From contig VXOF01000105.1 in NCBI GenBank assembly GCA_009840285.1, forward strand, positions 1 through 41,427: a stretch of 41,427 nucleotides of DNA. Direction: 5' to 3'. The position numbers and the translations under genes were made by a program. Positions 32,622 through 41,427 of the stretch are shown here, piece by piece; the first letter of the stretch is position 1; every line of letters begins with the position of its first letter. The notes under the pieces were generated by a model. It was not told where the DNA came from. It made no database searches and saw only the letters and a program-made list of their open reading frames with translations. The DNA comes from Nitrospira sp. SB0662_bin_26. GTDB taxonomy: Bacteria > Nitrospirota > Nitrospiria > Nitrospirales > UBA8639.

Positions 32622-33794
32622 CTAAAAGAGGAAGATCATTTCACCGGCCAACGTTGATTGGCTGTCTGTCGGACCGTCACTACCATCAAAGGTATTTCTG
32701 TCGGATTTATCGTAACGGAATTCCGCCCGGGTAATCAGATTGGGAACCGGCTTGTACTGCAGGGTCCATGTGGTTTCCCACAACGTTTGATCAGGCACGA
32801 CTCCTGCAGCACAAACATGAGCATTGCCTATACTTTCATCCCCAAAGCAAGAGAAGTAACCGGCCGCATCCTCAAAGACTTCCGCCCGGGCGTGAAGTCC
32901 CCACTGGTCGTTGAACTCATAGATGGCGTAGCCTGCCACGCCATTCCATCGGGCGTTGGCAGCTCCAGGGACTGCCTGATTCCCGTAATATCCTTCCAAC
33001 ACGAGTTCCAGTTGATCGGTCGCCTGCACATCGATGATGCCTCCAACCTGCATGCGGTCCGCACTTTCTTCTCCAAAAGAGTTATCCTCCGGCCCCCAGA
33101 ACCCGAATATCGACACCCCCAGGTTGTCCGCTGGCGCGAGAGACAGCAGCGCTTCGATCGATTTGCCGTTGTTCTCATCCCTTTGCAGGCCCTTAAATGA
33201 ATTGATGGCGCTCATGGCAAACGAAACGTTATCCGAAAGATCAAACGAAGCGCGAAACCCCGTCACCGTGAACGGTTCGCCGATGCCGAAGAGGAACGAA
33301 CGCGAGAAGTTGGGGTTGAGAGGGCTTTCGATCACTTCATACCCGATCAGCGTGTTCATGCGGCCGGCCTGGAAGGTGAGATTATCCGCCGGCATGTATT
33401 GGACGTAGGCTTCCTGAAAGTCGAAATCGTCGTTACCCGTCCCACCGGTAAATTTGGCATCTTCCCCGAAGTTCAGCTTCAGGCGGAATCCCGCCCGGTC
33501 GGCCAGGGCTCCTCCCGGACTCGCGGCTTTTTCCAGGACGAGTTGCGCCATGTTGGGTCGGAAGGAATTCGCGTCGCCGTCGAAACTCCGGTTGTTGTTC
33601 ACGCCGGTGGAAGGATTGTTGAAATTCTGCGTGTACGATGTTTCCACGTAGCCGTACAGCGACAGGTTCAGTTTGTTGGCCAACGTGTCATTTTGAGCCA
33701 GCGCCACGGAACTCAATAGTGGCAAAGGCAGCCACCCCACGACCGCAAGGCTGAAAACAAAAAAGAATATTCGAGTCGTCATTCGTTTGACCAT
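32622..33794 (-). CDS. Outer-membrane porin, putative beta-barrel porin-2-like
   Basis: Signal peptide; LNLSLYGYVETSYTQNFNNPSTGVNNNRSFDGDANSFRPNMAQLVLEK; C-terminal Phe (EMIFLF). Confidence 0.82.
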   Translation of the reverse strand: MVKRMTTRIFFFVFSLAVVGWLPLPLLSSVALAQNDTLANKLNLSLYGYVETSYTQNFNNPSTGVNNNRSFDGDANSFRPNMAQLVLEKAASPGGALADRAGFRLKLNFGEDAKFTGGTGNDDFDFQEAYVQYMPADNLTFQAGRMNTLIGYEVIESPLNPNFSRSFLFGIGEPFTVTGFRASFDLSDNVSFAMSAINSFKGLQRDENNGKSIEALLSLAPADNLGVSIFGFWGPEDNSFGEESADRMQVGGIIDVQATDQLELVLEGYYGNQAVPGAANARWNGVAGYAIYEFNDQWGLHARAEVFEDAAGYFSCFGDESIGNAHVCAAGVVPDQTLWETTWTLQYKPVPNLITRAEFRYDKSDRNTFDGSDGPTDSQSTLAGEMIFLF

Positions 33795-33909
33795 GTCAGG
33801 TTCTCCTTCGTCGAAATTTGTTGCAGAAAGTCAATTCGGCACACTCCTTTGTGTGCGTCCTATTGTGAATGAAAGGGCCTAGATTTAATTTTCAATGCCC
33901 TTCCTGACC

Positions 33910-33946
33910 AAAAAAAAAGCCCCCAACCCCTTTTACGTGGTTGAGG
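33910..33946 (-). terminator. Intrinsic-terminator-like hairpin in the leader of the porin-amt-PII-amt-glnA cluster
   Basis: Minus-strand CCTCAACC-loop-GGTTGGGG, then GC and nine T residues. Confidence 0.8.
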
Positions 33947-34009
33947 ACTTCGTCGTCCTTTGAATACAAATAATAAAGGCCGAGACACCGATGTCCCGAC
34001 AATGAGGCA

Positions 34010-34038
34010 TTTTTACATCAGTTCCAGGTAACAGTCAA
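34010..34038 (-). promoter_or_regulatory. Sigma-70-like promoter for the leader/porin cluster
   Basis: Minus strand TTGACT (34033-34038), 17-bp spacer, TAAAAA (34010-34015). Confidence 0.5.
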
Positions 34039-34095
34039 GACAAAATTGTGGGGAATTACATACGGAACCTAAGCTGTGTTATAGAGTTAACCGTT

Positions 34096-34932
34096 ATGCC
34101 TGAAGACCCCTCCTCACCTTTGGATTCCTTGGGAAATGCGCCCGTGCTTAGGGAGCCGCCTCCGAATCCCGAGGGCGGCAAGACCCTCATTGTGGATCAG
34201 GCCGATCCTGCGTGTTACCCCCGCCCAAGTGCGGCCCTGAAGGATGCGGGACCGGATGACCAAATTTTTGTTCGCCCGGGGATCTATGAAGACCGTCTAT
34301 TCGGCACACAGCAACCCATTCACTTGATTGGAGCCGGACGGGACCACGTCCAGATCTTCAGCCGCCGAAGCGGGCCTTTGTATTTGCAACAGATTCCCAG
34401 CGGGCGCATTTCCGGCATGACGTTCCGTTACGTCGGCAGCGACCAGCACTCCGCGATCAATATCTTCGATTCCACCTGCACGATTACCCAATGCCGGGCC
34501 ACCGACGGTCTCCTCTCGGGAATCGTGATTTATGGCCCGAATTGCCGGCCTTCGCTTATCGAAAACGAGGTATGCCGAAATCGTGAATCAGGAATTTTCT
34601 GTTTCGCCGGGGCACAGCCCTATCTGGCCAAAAACGTCTGTTTTGACAATCACCATTTTGGCCTGGCGGTCAGGGATGATGGAACTCGACCCGATTTTCT
34701 CAAGAATACCTGCCATCATAATATGCTCAGCGGCATACTCCTGTTTCATGGAGCCCAGGCAATGCTCCTGGAAAATGAGTGTTACGACAACTGTCACTGG
34801 GGACTCGTCATGACGCCCGACTCCAAATCAACGCCGGAGCCGGACCAACTCCTGTCCTGCAACGCCCTTGCTCAGAACCCACGAGGAGCCTGTATTGTCA
34901 CGGAACAACCCCTCGGAGAGATTGGGCGATAG
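34096..34932 (+). CDS. Right-handed parallel beta-helix (NosD-like) repeat protein
   Basis: About 23-aa repeats: ENEVCRNRESGIFCFAGAQPYLA / KNVCFDNHHFGLAVRDDGTRPDFL / KNTCHHNMLSGILLFHGAQAMLL / ENECYDNCHWGLVM. Confidence 0.82.
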   Translation: MPEDPSSPLDSLGNAPVLREPPPNPEGGKTLIVDQADPACYPRPSAALKDAGPDDQIFVRPGIYEDRLFGTQQPIHLIGAGRDHVQIFSRRSGPLYLQQIPSGRISGMTFRYVGSDQHSAINIFDSTCTITQCRATDGLLSGIVIYGPNCRPSLIENEVCRNRESGIFCFAGAQPYLAKNVCFDNHHFGLAVRDDGTRPDFLKNTCHHNMLSGILLFHGAQAMLLENECYDNCHWGLVMTPDSKSTPEPDQLLSCNALAQNPRGACIVTEQPLGEIGR

Positions 34933-35075
34933 GGAACCTCTGATTTAGTGCACTATCGGGCGTATGGCTGCGTTGTGTCCTCGCTCAACCCTCACCTATC
35001 TCGATGATAAGCCTCGGGTTTCGCTCCGGGACGCCTTGCCCTGCATCCCGCTATCACAATAAATCAGAGGTTCCT
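34932..35075 (-). mobile_element. MITE-like element copy 5
   Basis: 144 bp between TA (34930-34931) and TA (35076-35077); matches the other copies. Confidence 0.87.
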
Positions 35076-35230
35076 TATCGCAAGACAAGATATAGCGAGA
35101 GAAACGTTCCGTACTGAAAACGGTTGAGGCAGGGAACGTCAGATTCAAAATGTGCGGGCAGCACTGACGACATGAGCGAAAAAGATCCGGTCAGGAGCGT
35201 TGAAACCCGTAGCGCATCTGGCTGCCTTTG

Positions 35231-35452
35231 CTAAGGCGAGGTGACCGTGGGCAAAATGCGGCCCCATGTGATTCGTTGCCATAGACGTTCATGCCCCCAG
35301 TACAGAACAATTTTCGCCAACGCATCGAAACTGCCGACAATCGCCGCTGCCACCAACTCACCCGAATACAGATAAACAACGATTGTGGTCACCATAGTGG
35401 CCAAGACTCTCCAACTGATGCCTTTCACCACGCTTCGAAAATGTGTATCCAT
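35231..35452 (-). CDS. DUF2061 membrane protein
   Basis: RSVVKGISWRVLATMVTTIVVYLYSGELVAAAIVGSFDALAKIVLYWGHERLWQRITWG. Confidence 0.88.
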   Translation of the reverse strand: MDTHFRSVVKGISWRVLATMVTTIVVYLYSGELVAAAIVGSFDALAKIVLYWGHERLWQRITWGRILPTVTSP

Positions 35453-35462
35453 AACCCACTCC

Positions 35463-35951
35463 TTATTGAGTCCTGCTCAGGGCGTTCTTTCCTCGACGTT
35501 GGGGAGATTTCCGGACTCGACGATTCCGACCTAGATCGTAAAATGCTCTCAACGTATATCCGTCCAAGACGCCGGTAATGGCGTTTCTGACGTCAAACAT
35601 GACGTCTTGTATCGGACAGTCACGGGCCTCGGAATATGGACAGTCCTGACAAGTTTGATAGGCCGTCTGGCTTACGCAGGGGATGGGAGCCAGAGGACCG
35701 TCCAAAATACGAATCACCTGCCCGACCGACACGTCTTCCGGCGGTTTAATCAACCGGTAGCCACCCTGCACGCCGGGACGACTCCCCAGGATTCCGGCCC
35801 GCTTCAATTCCAATAGAATGGTTTCCAGGAACCCCACGGGAATGTGTTGGACTTCGGCAATATCCGATCGTCGCAACGCAACCTGACCATACGCCTTGGT
35901 CAATTCAAGCAAGGCCCGCAATCCGTATTCGCTTTTTCTGGAAAGTCTCAT
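35463..35951 (-). CDS. Rrf2-family transcriptional regulator with four-Cys cluster
   Basis: MRLSRKSEYGLRALLELT; GVQGGYRLIKPPEDVSVGQVIRILDGPLAPIPC; Cys spacing C-x8-C-x2-C-x7-C. Confidence 0.92.
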   Translation of the reverse strand: MRLSRKSEYGLRALLELTKAYGQVALRRSDIAEVQHIPVGFLETILLELKRAGILGSRPGVQGGYRLIKPPEDVSVGQVIRILDGPLAPIPCVSQTAYQTCQDCPYSEARDCPIQDVMFDVRNAITGVLDGYTLRAFYDLGRNRRVRKSPQRRGKNALSRTQ

Positions 35952-35985
35952 ATTCTTAATATTGTTTAGAAAAGTTATTAAGAAT
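35952..35985. promoter_or_regulatory. Perfect 10-bp inverted repeat abutting the Rrf2 start codon
   Basis: ATTCTTAATA-N14-TATTAAGAAT. Confidence 0.6.
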
Positions 35986-36059
35986 TAGCGCAAAAAATTT
36001 TCTACTCTTTTCTCATCTGCCGTTGGGCCGGCGACACGACGAATTCCGCAAATCAAGAT

Positions 36060-36135
36060 TGGTGGAGGGCAGGGGACTTGAACCCCCGACCCCAACGTTG
36101 CGAACGTTGTGCTCTCCCAACTGAGCTAGCCCCCC
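36060..36135 (-). tRNA. tRNA-Ala (anticodon CGC), CCA encoded
   Basis: GGGGGGCTAGCTCAGTTGGGAGAGCACAACGTTCGCAACGTTGGGGTCGGGGGTTCAAGTCCCCTGCCCTCCACCA; cloverleaf arms present; G3:U70 identity pair. Confidence 0.96.
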
Positions 36136-36178
36136 ACGTCCGGCACTCTATCAAAAGGATCTGCGCCCTGCAATCAAA

Positions 36179-36805
36179 TCAGGAATGACGTATATGGACT
36201 ACCCGACCCTCTACCCTCAGGCGACCTTCAGCAAATAACTGGATGGCCCGGGGCAAAGCCCCATGTTCTTCCTTCAGGATTCGTTCGGATAAGATGTCCG
36301 CAGTATCACCTTCTTCCACCGGCACGGCTCTTTGCAGGATGATGGGACCCGTATCCATACCTTCGGTGACAAAATGAACCGTGCAGCCGGCGACCTTTAC
36401 TCCATGGTCCAATGCCTGTTGTTGGGCATGCAGACCCGGAAAATTCGGAAGCAGTGAAGGATGAATGTTCATAATGCGCGATTCATAGGCATCGATGAGG
36501 ACCGACGTGACGATTTTCATGTATCCCGCCAAGACCACCAATTGGACCTGGTGATGCCGCAACGTCTCCAGCAATTTCCGGTCATAGGCTTGCCGGGGGT
36601 CCGGCATGCCCGCTACTGATTTCGGATCGAGAAAAACGGCGTGGAGCCCATGACGTTCAGCGTGCTCCAATGCCGGGACTCCCTGCTTGTTGCTGATGAC
36701 AACCGCGATCTCAGCCTTGAGAGTGCCGGCCTCAATCTCGTTAATGATGGCTCGAAGATTGGATCCCCTGCCTGAAACAAGCACGCCGAGCCGGAGCACG
36801 TTCAT
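36179..36805 (-). CDS. purN: Phosphoribosylglycinamide formyltransferase
   Basis: LGVLVSGRGSNLRAIINEI; NIHPSLLPNFPGLHAQQQALDHGVKVAGCTVHFVTEGMDTGPII. Confidence 0.96.
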   Translation of the reverse strand: MNVLRLGVLVSGRGSNLRAIINEIEAGTLKAEIAVVISNKQGVPALEHAERHGLHAVFLDPKSVAGMPDPRQAYDRKLLETLRHHQVQLVVLAGYMKIVTSVLIDAYESRIMNIHPSLLPNFPGLHAQQQALDHGVKVAGCTVHFVTEGMDTGPIILQRAVPVEEGDTADILSERILKEEHGALPRAIQLFAEGRLRVEGRVVHIRHS

Positions 36806-36819
36806 TGCGGCCTCCCGAA

Positions 36820-36975
36820 CATTTCTACCTCCCCTTCACCCCTTTTATCCTTCGACTCCGCCCTTCGACTCCGCTCAGGACAGGCAAGGGAGGGGTAGAA
36901 AGCAGCATGACCATCTTTTCTCTCCCCTTTATAAGTAGACGCATTTCCGAAGAGGGAATGCGGGTGGGGTAGAGT
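36820..36975 (-). repeat. Interspersed intergenic repeat family 2, long copy C (inverted relative to copy B)
   Basis: Reverse complement ctctaccccacccgcattccctcttcggaaatgcgtctacttataaaggggag...cctgtcctgagcggagtcgaagg...ggggaggtag. Confidence 0.75.
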
Positions 36976-36988
36976 CCGAACGCCGAGA

Positions 36989-38299
36989 CTACGCACGAAC
37001 GAGTTCCACCAGGGTTTCGATCTGCGCGGTCTGCGGGAACATGTCAAATGCCTGCACTCGCCGGACGCGATAGTGAGTCGCACACAGCCGGTTAAGGTCT
37101 CGAGCCAAGGAAGAAGGGTTACACGAAAGATACAGCATGCGGGACACTTTGATACGATTGAGAGACTCGGCACATCGTCGGCTCAGCCCCGCGCGAGGCG
37201 GGTCCATCACGATCACGTCATATTCGTCTATGGCCACCGTCTCCAGAAAGTTTTCGACTTTTGCCGCACGGATACGGTAACGACCGATGTGGTTGTCGGA
37301 GGCCGATCGTTTCGCGTCAGCCACGGCATAAGGATTTTCCTCGACTCCCGTAACCATCGCTCCGTTTTTTGCCAACCCCAACCCGATACAACCGACCCCG
37401 GCATAAAGCTCAAGCACGCGAATTTGTCCATCCTCCACACTGAGCCAATCGTTGACGGTTTCGAAGATCGTCGAATAGACCGCCCAATTCGCCTGCATGA
37501 AGGAACGGTCGCTGATTCGAAAAACCAGGTCCTGGAAGCATTCATACAGATGCGGTTCCCCTCTGACGACTCGACGCACGTGTCTTCGTTGAGACGCCGT
37601 TATGGAAGAGGAGGTCAGGACGCACCCAACCACGGAAGGAACGTCTTCAAACAATGCCAAGAGGCTGTGTGCCTGGTGTCGGGTCGCGCGGGGCACCGTG
37701 CAGAGGATCAGGTGTGTTCCGAACGCGTCCGAGAATCGAATTTCCACGTGCGAGAGAAACGCGGGAAGCCTCCGCAGGCGAGCCAACCGTCCTTCGACGC
37801 CCTTGATCACCTCTTCCATGGGCTTGGCAACCAACAGGCAGCCCGCTCCTCTGACCGGGTCGTGCGAACGTTCACGCACGAATCCCAGGTGAAACGTCCC
37901 CTGCTGTTGAAAAACTCTGAAGCGAACCCTTCGCCGGTATTCGTATGGCAACGGAGAAGGAACGGGATCTTGAAAGACCGCCTCTGTTATCCGGCCTATA
38001 CGCGAAAACGCCTCTTTCAGCATGTCCTGTTTATACGCTAATTGTGCCGCATAACGAACATGTTGCAATTGGCAGCCCCCACAGTCTTCGTAGACGGTGC
38101 ATGGTGCTTCAACGCGATGGGGTGACGTGTCCCGAACCTCTTTGAGGGTTGCAAACTGGTAGTCGGAATGCCGTTCGCCGGGGGCGGCCGTGACCACTTC
38201 GCCGGGCAATCCGCCCCGGACGAACGTCACCATGGAATCCGATCGGGAAAGACCCCAGCCACCGGCAACCATACGTTCAATGGTGAAAGTCTGAGGCAT
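36989..38299 (-). CDS. 23S rRNA (uracil-5)-methyltransferase family protein (RumA/TrmA-like) with TRAM-like N-terminus
   Basis: CTVYEDCGGCQLQHVRY; VLELYAGVGCIGLGLA; VIVMDPPRAGLSRR; MLYLSCNPSSLARDL. Confidence 0.92.
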   Translation of the reverse strand: MPQTFTIERMVAGGWGLSRSDSMVTFVRGGLPGEVVTAAPGERHSDYQFATLKEVRDTSPHRVEAPCTVYEDCGGCQLQHVRYAAQLAYKQDMLKEAFSRIGRITEAVFQDPVPSPLPYEYRRRVRFRVFQQQGTFHLGFVRERSHDPVRGAGCLLVAKPMEEVIKGVEGRLARLRRLPAFLSHVEIRFSDAFGTHLILCTVPRATRHQAHSLLALFEDVPSVVGCVLTSSSITASQRRHVRRVVRGEPHLYECFQDLVFRISDRSFMQANWAVYSTIFETVNDWLSVEDGQIRVLELYAGVGCIGLGLAKNGAMVTGVEENPYAVADAKRSASDNHIGRYRIRAAKVENFLETVAIDEYDVIVMDPPRAGLSRRCAESLNRIKVSRMLYLSCNPSSLARDLNRLCATHYRVRRVQAFDMFPQTAQIETLVELVRA

Positions 38300-39666
38300 C
38301 AGTGTTCCGAACGAAGTTCCACGTTCAACAGCTTAATTTTCCGATGCAGGTGACTTCGTTCGATTTTCAGATCATCTGCAGTCTTTGAGACGTTCCAATT
38401 GTTTTCGCGCAAACGAACGGCAATATACTCACGTTCAAACGCGTTCCGGGCCTCCCGCAGGGAATCGTAGGCGTCCAGAGGATTGACCCGGTTGAATCCT
38501 CTCGGCATAAACGGCAAGACGTCGTCCACCTCAATGGTATTTTTCGGGACCATGATCATCAAACGCTCGACTTGATTGCGCAATTCCCGGATATTGCCCG
38601 GCCAATCATGACGTACCAAGACGTCCAATGCCTCTGAAGTGATGTCTTTCAACTTCACGCCTTGTTCTTCTGCATGAATCTTCAAAAAATGGTGGGTCAG
38701 CGCCGCAATATCTTCACGTCGCGCGCGAAGCGGCGGGATTTCTATCGGCAACACGTTTAACCGGTAAAACAGGTCTTCGCGAAAATTTCCTTTTTCGATT
38801 TCCTGCTGAAAATCCTTATTGGAAGCCGCGAGCACGCGAACGTTGACCTTAATCAATTTTCCGCCTCCGACCCGGGTAAACTGCTGCTCCTCCAGGACGC
38901 GAAGCACTTTGGCTTGGGTCGCCAGGCTCATATCGCCGATTTCGTCGAGGAAGAGGGTACCGCCGTCGGCAAAGTCGAATTTCCCTCGCTTTTGCGCAAC
39001 GGCTCCCGTAAATGCGCCGCGTTCATGTCCGAACAGTTCCGTCTCAATCAACGTCTCGGGAATTGCCGCACAATTGACTTCGACAAACGGACGATTATGG
39101 CGGGGGCTTTGCAGGTGGATGGCCCTTGCCACCAATTCCTTCCCCGTGCCGTTTTCCCCGGAAATCAGCACGCGACTGTGAGTCGGCGCCGCCGCCGCGA
39201 TTTGCTGCCGAAGCTTTTCCATCGCCGTAGAGGCTCCAACGAGTTTTGAATGCCGCTCAACCTTGACACGAAGGTTGATATTTTCTTCTTCCAGCTTGTG
39301 TTGGTTTAAGGCATTCCGGACCAGAATCGTGACCTTTTCAAGGTCCAGAGGCTTTTCCAGGTAGTCATAGGCACCCAGCTTCGTGGCTTTCACGGCAGTT
39401 TCGACGGAGCCGTGACCGGACATCATAATAACCATCATGTTGGGAAAGAGCTCGCGCACGCGCGTCAAGACTTCCAACCCGTCCAGTTCCGGCATCCAAA
39501 TATCCAGAATCACGACGTCCGGCGGCTCCATTTGAATGACTTTCATGGCTTCTTCACCGTTTTTCGCGAGCGTCACCTGGTACCCCTCGTCTTCCAAAAT
39601 GCTACTCAGGGTATTCAAAATGGACGGCTCATCATCGACGACGCAGATGGTACCGGACATGCTCAT
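38299..39666 (-). CDS. Sigma-54-dependent response regulator, NtrX/NtrC-like
   Basis: REC domain CVVDDEPSILNTL, VILDIWMPELDG; AAA+ GENGTGKELVARAIH, GAFTGAVAQKRG; Fis-type HTH C-terminus. Confidence 0.95.
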   Translation of the reverse strand: MSMSGTICVVDDEPSILNTLSSILEDEGYQVTLAKNGEEAMKVIQMEPPDVVILDIWMPELDGLEVLTRVRELFPNMMVIMMSGHGSVETAVKATKLGAYDYLEKPLDLEKVTILVRNALNQHKLEEENINLRVKVERHSKLVGASTAMEKLRQQIAAAAPTHSRVLISGENGTGKELVARAIHLQSPRHNRPFVEVNCAAIPETLIETELFGHERGAFTGAVAQKRGKFDFADGGTLFLDEIGDMSLATQAKVLRVLEEQQFTRVGGGKLIKVNVRVLAASNKDFQQEIEKGNFREDLFYRLNVLPIEIPPLRARREDIAALTHHFLKIHAEEQGVKLKDITSEALDVLVRHDWPGNIRELRNQVERLMIMVPKNTIEVDDVLPFMPRGFNRVNPLDAYDSLREARNAFEREYIAVRLRENNWNVSKTADDLKIERSHLHRKIKLLNVELRSEH

Positions 39667-39763
39667 TCCTCCAAGTCATGTGAGATCAACGGCTGAACGA
39701 CAACGGGTTATATTAGCGAATATGCCGACTGAGGTCTTGTGGTGCATGCACCATCTCCAGCCG

Positions 39764-41427
39764 TCAGGCGACTGGAAGTTCGATCAAAAACGAGGCCCCA
39801 TGGGGAAAACGATTGGAAGCTTGGATCGTTCCGTTGTGATCCGTCACGATTCGATGAACAATCGCCAGCCCGAGTCCGGTTCCCGTTCGTGTTCGTGAAA
39901 AATGCGGGATAAATAATTTCCCATGATCTTCCTGAGGAATACCCGGCCCCTCGTCGGCCACCGTAATACGAACTCGATGGTTCTTCCAATCCATCTTCGT
40001 GGCAACCCAAATTCGCCCCTTATGCTTCATGGCCTGGATGGCATTGTCAAACAAATTCACAAAGACGCGGCGCACCTGTTCCCGGTCGACGCTGATGTCC
40101 GGCACCGAAAAGTCGAAGTCCTGAAGAAATTCGACGTCATGGTGACCTCCACGATATAACGCGCTCACCTTTTCAATAATATCATGCAACGATTCTTTGG
40201 ACATATGCGGTGCCGGCAACCTGGCAAACTTGGAAAATTCATCCACCATCCGTTTCAAACTGCCGACCTCGTTCACAATCACGTTCGTTGATTCATCGAA
40301 AATGGCTTTGAAATCGGTCGACCCTTCAAAATATTTTTTTCGTAACCGCTGCGCCGCCAATTGAATGGGCGTCAGGGGATTCTTGATCTCGTGCGCGACG
40401 CGTTGTGCCACTTCCTGCCACGCTGCGGTTTTTTGCGCCTTGATCAATTCGGTCCGATCTTCGAAGACAAATACAAACCCCAAATTTTGACCTGCCTCGT
40501 TTTTCATGCGGGAAAGATTCAATCCCATGGTGAGGAGTTTTCCTTGCACCTCCATCTGCCCATCGAGCGTGAGCGTATCCCGCGCGTCGAGCAAGACCCT
40601 GTCATAGGCTTCCTGAAACAACGTAAATTGATGCGATTTGAACACGTCATAAACCGAGCGCCCGCGAACGGCGTTTCCCTCCACCCCCAAAATCCGTTCA
40701 GCCGAATGGTTGAACGTCGTAATCGTATCGCGGGTATCAATGGACATCACGCCTGACGCAATCGTATCCACCACGGCTTCCGTATAGGCCCGGCGGCGGT
40801 CGACTTCGACGTTTGATTCCATGAGAGACTGATTGGCCTCTTCCAGTTTGACTTTGCTGCTGGACAGGTCTTCGGTCATTCGATTAAACGAATCGATCAA
40901 CGTCCCGATTTCATCGGTAGCATTGACCTTAATTCTCACGTTGAGATCGCCACGGGCAACGGCTTCGGTCCCTTCGGCCAATTTTTGGATCGGAACAGTG
41001 ATGCCTCGCGCCACGTAAAACCCAAACCATGTGGCGCTGAACAGCAACAAGACCGTGACGACAGCGACGAACAGATAGGCTCCGGCCTTAATGGGATCTT
41101 CCAACGCCTTCATTTGCAGGTAGTCCGTATATTGTTTGGCAATCCCCTGCATCTTCGCCAGAATCGATTCCGAGACGTAGGTGTTGACCACCACCACTCC
41201 GGCAATGCCTCCGGGTTCGGTGTTGGAGGCCACCGGCACCGCCGCACGGATCAGCCGTCCGGCTTGGGCGACTTGCACCGACGTGACCTCGTCTTGCGAA
41301 TCCAACGCTCGACGAACGAGTTGCCCCACCGGCAACCGGAACGTCCTGTCGGTTGCCTCCGGGGCAGTCATGCGAACGAGCATTTCCAATTTCGACGAGA
41401 AGACTTCCACGCCCGTGACGTTGAATT
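39764..41427 (-). CDS. Sensor histidine kinase, NtrY-like (HAMP-PAS-HisKA-HATPase), 5' end beyond window
   Basis: AWQEVAQRVAHEIKNPLTPIQLAAQRL; DEGPGIPQEDHGKLFIPHFSRTRTGTGLGLAIVHRIV; the frame stays open to the window edge (FNVTGVEVF), so the GTG at 41410 is probably internal. Confidence 0.92.
   Translation of the reverse strand, partial: FNVTGVEVFSSKLEMLVRMTAPEATDRTFRLPVGQLVRRALDSQDEVTSVQVAQAGRLIRAAVPVASNTEPGGIAGVVVVNTYVSESILAKMQGIAKQYTDYLQMKALEDPIKAGAYLFVAVVTVLLLFSATWFGFYVARGITVPIQKLAEGTEAVARGDLNVRIKVNATDEIGTLIDSFNRMTEDLSSSKVKLEEANQSLMESNVEVDRRRAYTEAVVDTIASGVMSIDTRDTITTFNHSAERILGVEGNAVRGRSVYDVFKSHQFTLFQEAYDRVLLDARDTLTLDGQMEVQGKLLTMGLNLSRMKNEAGQNLGFVFVFEDRTELIKAQKTAAWQEVAQRVAHEIKNPLTPIQLAAQRLRKKYFEGSTDFKAIFDESTNVIVNEVGSLKRMVDEFSKFARLPAPHMSKESLHDIIEKVSALYRGGHHDVEFLQDFDFSVPDISVDREQVRRVFVNLFDNAIQAMKHKGRIWVATKMDWKNHRVRITVADEGPGIPQEDHGKLFIPHFSRTRTGTGLGLAIVHRIVTDHNGTIQASNRFPHGASFLIELPVA

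Noticed and set aside
33909-34000. Guanidine-II (mini-ykkC) riboswitch in the porin leader
   Set aside because: Only one hairpin loop contains ACGA; the second has ACGU and the spacing does not match the paired ACGR hairpins of that class.
37073-38041. 322-aa plus-strand ORF
   Set aside because: Antisense to the RumA/TrmA-like methyltransferase; no recognisable domain.

Overview
The window is a 41.4 kb chromosomal stretch of bacterial, probably Nitrospirota-like, gene content; the taxonomy is inference only. It is mostly housekeeping and nitrogen-regulation genes: purF/purL, mtnA, rtcB plus archease, a large AsmA-like protein, clpB, two divergent GlnE-like adenylyltransferases, a collinear porin-amtB-PII-amtB-glnA cluster, a Rrf2 regulator with DUF2061, tRNA-Ala(CGC), purN, a RumA/TrmA-like methyltransferase, and an NtrX/NtrY-like two-component pair cut by the window end. 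No CRISPR, rRNA or transposase gene was seen. The signals not explained by genes are: (1) five near-identical ~144-bp elements with 16-bp terminal inverted repeats, four of five flanked by TA, which look like a MITE family; (2) a structured leader with a sigma-70-like promoter, two hairpins and an intrinsic terminator ahead of the nitrogen cluster; (3) a GlnE function split into two divergent genes, one with an apparent ACT-like N-terminus; (4) a perfect 28-bp palindrome nested inside a 100-bp inverted-repeat structure; (5) a perfect 10-bp inverted repeat abutting the Rrf2 start codon; (6) a second interspersed repeat family in intergenic gaps. All calls come from reading the sequence and the supplied ORF track; no searches were run.
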